Shown: positions 63,160-64,000 of the stretch, piece after piece
Layout: each line of letters opens with the position of its first letter
How positions within the stretch are numbered: position 1 is the stretch's first letter
Origin: Cellvibrio mixtus subsp. mixtus J3-8
GTDB taxonomy: Bacteria; Pseudomonadota; Gammaproteobacteria; Pseudomonadales; Cellvibrionaceae
DNA length: 64,000 bases
Direction: 5' to 3'
Assembly (NCBI RefSeq): GCF_000766945.1
Contig: NZ_KN266209.1
Location: 62,001-126,000 of the forward strand
Notes under the pieces: model-generated
What the model was told of the DNA's origin: nothing
Database searches by the model: none
The model's input: the letters and a program-made list of their open reading frames with translations, nothing else
Position numbers and translations under genes: made by a program

Positions 63160-64000
63160 TTTTTTCCATTATCTCCGCAACAATTCGCTTCACACCCCAG
63201 CGCCAGTCGGGCTGACTTATACCAAACACTCGACACAATTTCTCACAATTTAATCTTGAGTTTTTAGGTCGGGTAGCTTGCGTTTTATATTCATCACTTA
63301 AAATAGCGGTAATTCTTTTTGTTTTTATACTTGGCAAAAAGCCTGATCGACATTCAAAAATAAATTTTGCATAATTAAACCAGGATGTTTCTCCAAATGC
63401 TGTTAGATTGTAAATTCCAGCGAATTCCTTCCTATAATTTTTAATACAATGTGCGGTTACATCAGCAATATAAGCTGCGCTGGTTGGAGCCCCAATTTGA
63501 TCACTAATGATGTTCAAATCTTCGCGCTCCTCCATCAACCGCAACATTGATTTAACAAAATTTTTTCCTCTATTTGCATACACCCAACTGGTCCTGAATA
63601 TTAAATAGTCATCAAGATTATCGATAACCGCTTGCTCTCCTTGCAATTTGGATAATCCGTAGAAATTAACAGGTCCTGTATTATCTGTTTCCACCCATGG
63701 CCTGGAACCTTCTCCAGAAAATACGTAATCAGTCGAATAATGAACAAAAAGGGCGTTACATTCTTTTGCAACTGATGAGATATAAGAAGGTACCTCAACA
63801 TTGATCAATGTTGCTTCATCTCTTTCAACTTCAGCATTATCAACAGCGGTGTAGGCGGTTGCATTTACGATAACGTCAGGATTTATAGCTAGTATATCAT
63901 TCCTGATTTTTTCGAATTTTTTTACATCGCCGCAATAAATCTCTGATGCCCTGTCAAGGGCGATCAACTCTCCGATACAGCTGAGACTACGTTCCAGTTC
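63152..64000 (-). CDS. rfbD: dTDP-4-dehydrorhamnose reductase (5' end beyond window)
   Basis: The frame stays open to the right edge (282 residues visible), so the gene starts outside; the missing part is the N-terminal Rossmann loop. Visible motifs are [32 protein letters not shown], the catalytic [22 protein letters not shown] and [15 protein letters not shown]. It reduces dTDP-4-keto-L-rhamnose to dTDP-L-rhamnose. It is the first visible gene of the O-antigen-like operon. Confidence 0.94.
   Translation of the reverse strand, partial: ELERSLSCIGELIALDRASEIYCGDVKKFEKIRNDILAINPDVIVNATAYTAVDNAEVERDEATLINVEVPSYISSVAKECNALFVHYSTDYVFSGEGSRPWVETDNTGPVNFYGLSKLQGEQAVIDNLDDYLIFRTSWVYANRGKNFVKSMLRLMEEREDLNIISDQIGAPTSAAYIADVTAHCIKNYRKEFAGIYNLTAFGETSWFNYAKFIFECRSGFLPSIKTKRITAILSDEYKTQATRPKNSRLNCEKLCRVFGISQPDWRWGVKRIVAEIMEKND

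Overview
The window looks like the chromosome of a gammaproteobacterium of the Cellvibrio/Saccharophagus type. The evidence is the housekeeping set at the left end (YifB/ComM-like ATPase, Rep helicase, a small cytochrome c5), the polyserine linkers in a secreted lipoprotein, and a moderate GC content with AT-richer surface-polysaccharide genes. This assignment is an inference. No insertion sequence, prophage, CRISPR array or rRNA was seen, and no stretch longer than about 260 bp lacks a gene or obvious regulatory sequence.

Layout. (1) 1-5411: end of a yifB/comM gene, a REC-GGDEF-EAL protein whose EAL site is altered, rep, and a cytochrome c5. (2) 5671-11160: a regulatory and substrate module of the exosortase A (XrtA)/PEP-CTERM system: histidine kinase PrsK, sigma54-dependent regulator PrsR, a polyserine/FN3 lipoprotein, and a PEP-CTERM protein preceded by a very good -24/-12 (sigma54) promoter. 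(3) 11209-37027, all on the minus strand: a run of 21 tightly packed genes starting with an exosortase A-EpsI fusion. It continues with GT2 and GT4 glycosyltransferases, a CapK-like ligase, CapA, a secreted beta-rich protein, an acyltransferase, a polysaccharide deacetylase, a Wzy/ligase-like protein, a Wzx-like flippase, an AsnB-type amidotransferase and a GNAT-FemAB fusion. (4) 37143-45571, minus strand: the export core with initiating sugar transferase, Wza-like lipoprotein, Wzz/GumC-like chain-length protein, a BY-kinase-like protein without the P-loop lysine, an outer-membrane beta-barrel and the TPR lipoprotein PrsT. A clear terminator separates it from the exosortase operon. (5) 45797-49108, plus strand: TviB-type UDP-sugar dehydrogenase, a CapI-type epimerase and the XrtA-type polysaccharide deacetylase. 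(6) tRNA-Arg(CCG) at 49188-49264. (7) 49289-64000, minus strand: a second polysaccharide (O-antigen-like) operon with rfbD/A/C, an APS kinase, a sulfotransferase-GT2-GT4 fusion, GtrB- and GtrA-like proteins, a WecE-type aminotransferase, a hexapeptide acyltransferase, a GT-C-like membrane protein and two membrane acyltransferases.

How it works together (inference from families): an exopolysaccharide repeat is started by the sugar transferase at 44177-45571, extended by the glycosyltransferases, flipped and polymerised in the inner membrane, and exported through the Wza/Wzz pair. PrsT and XrtA process PEP-CTERM proteins along the same route. PrsK/PrsR with sigma54 would couple expression of the PEP-CTERM protein to an envelope or developmental signal. 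The second operon appears to build a rhamnose-containing glycan carrying a 4-amino-4,6-dideoxy sugar and possibly sulfate.
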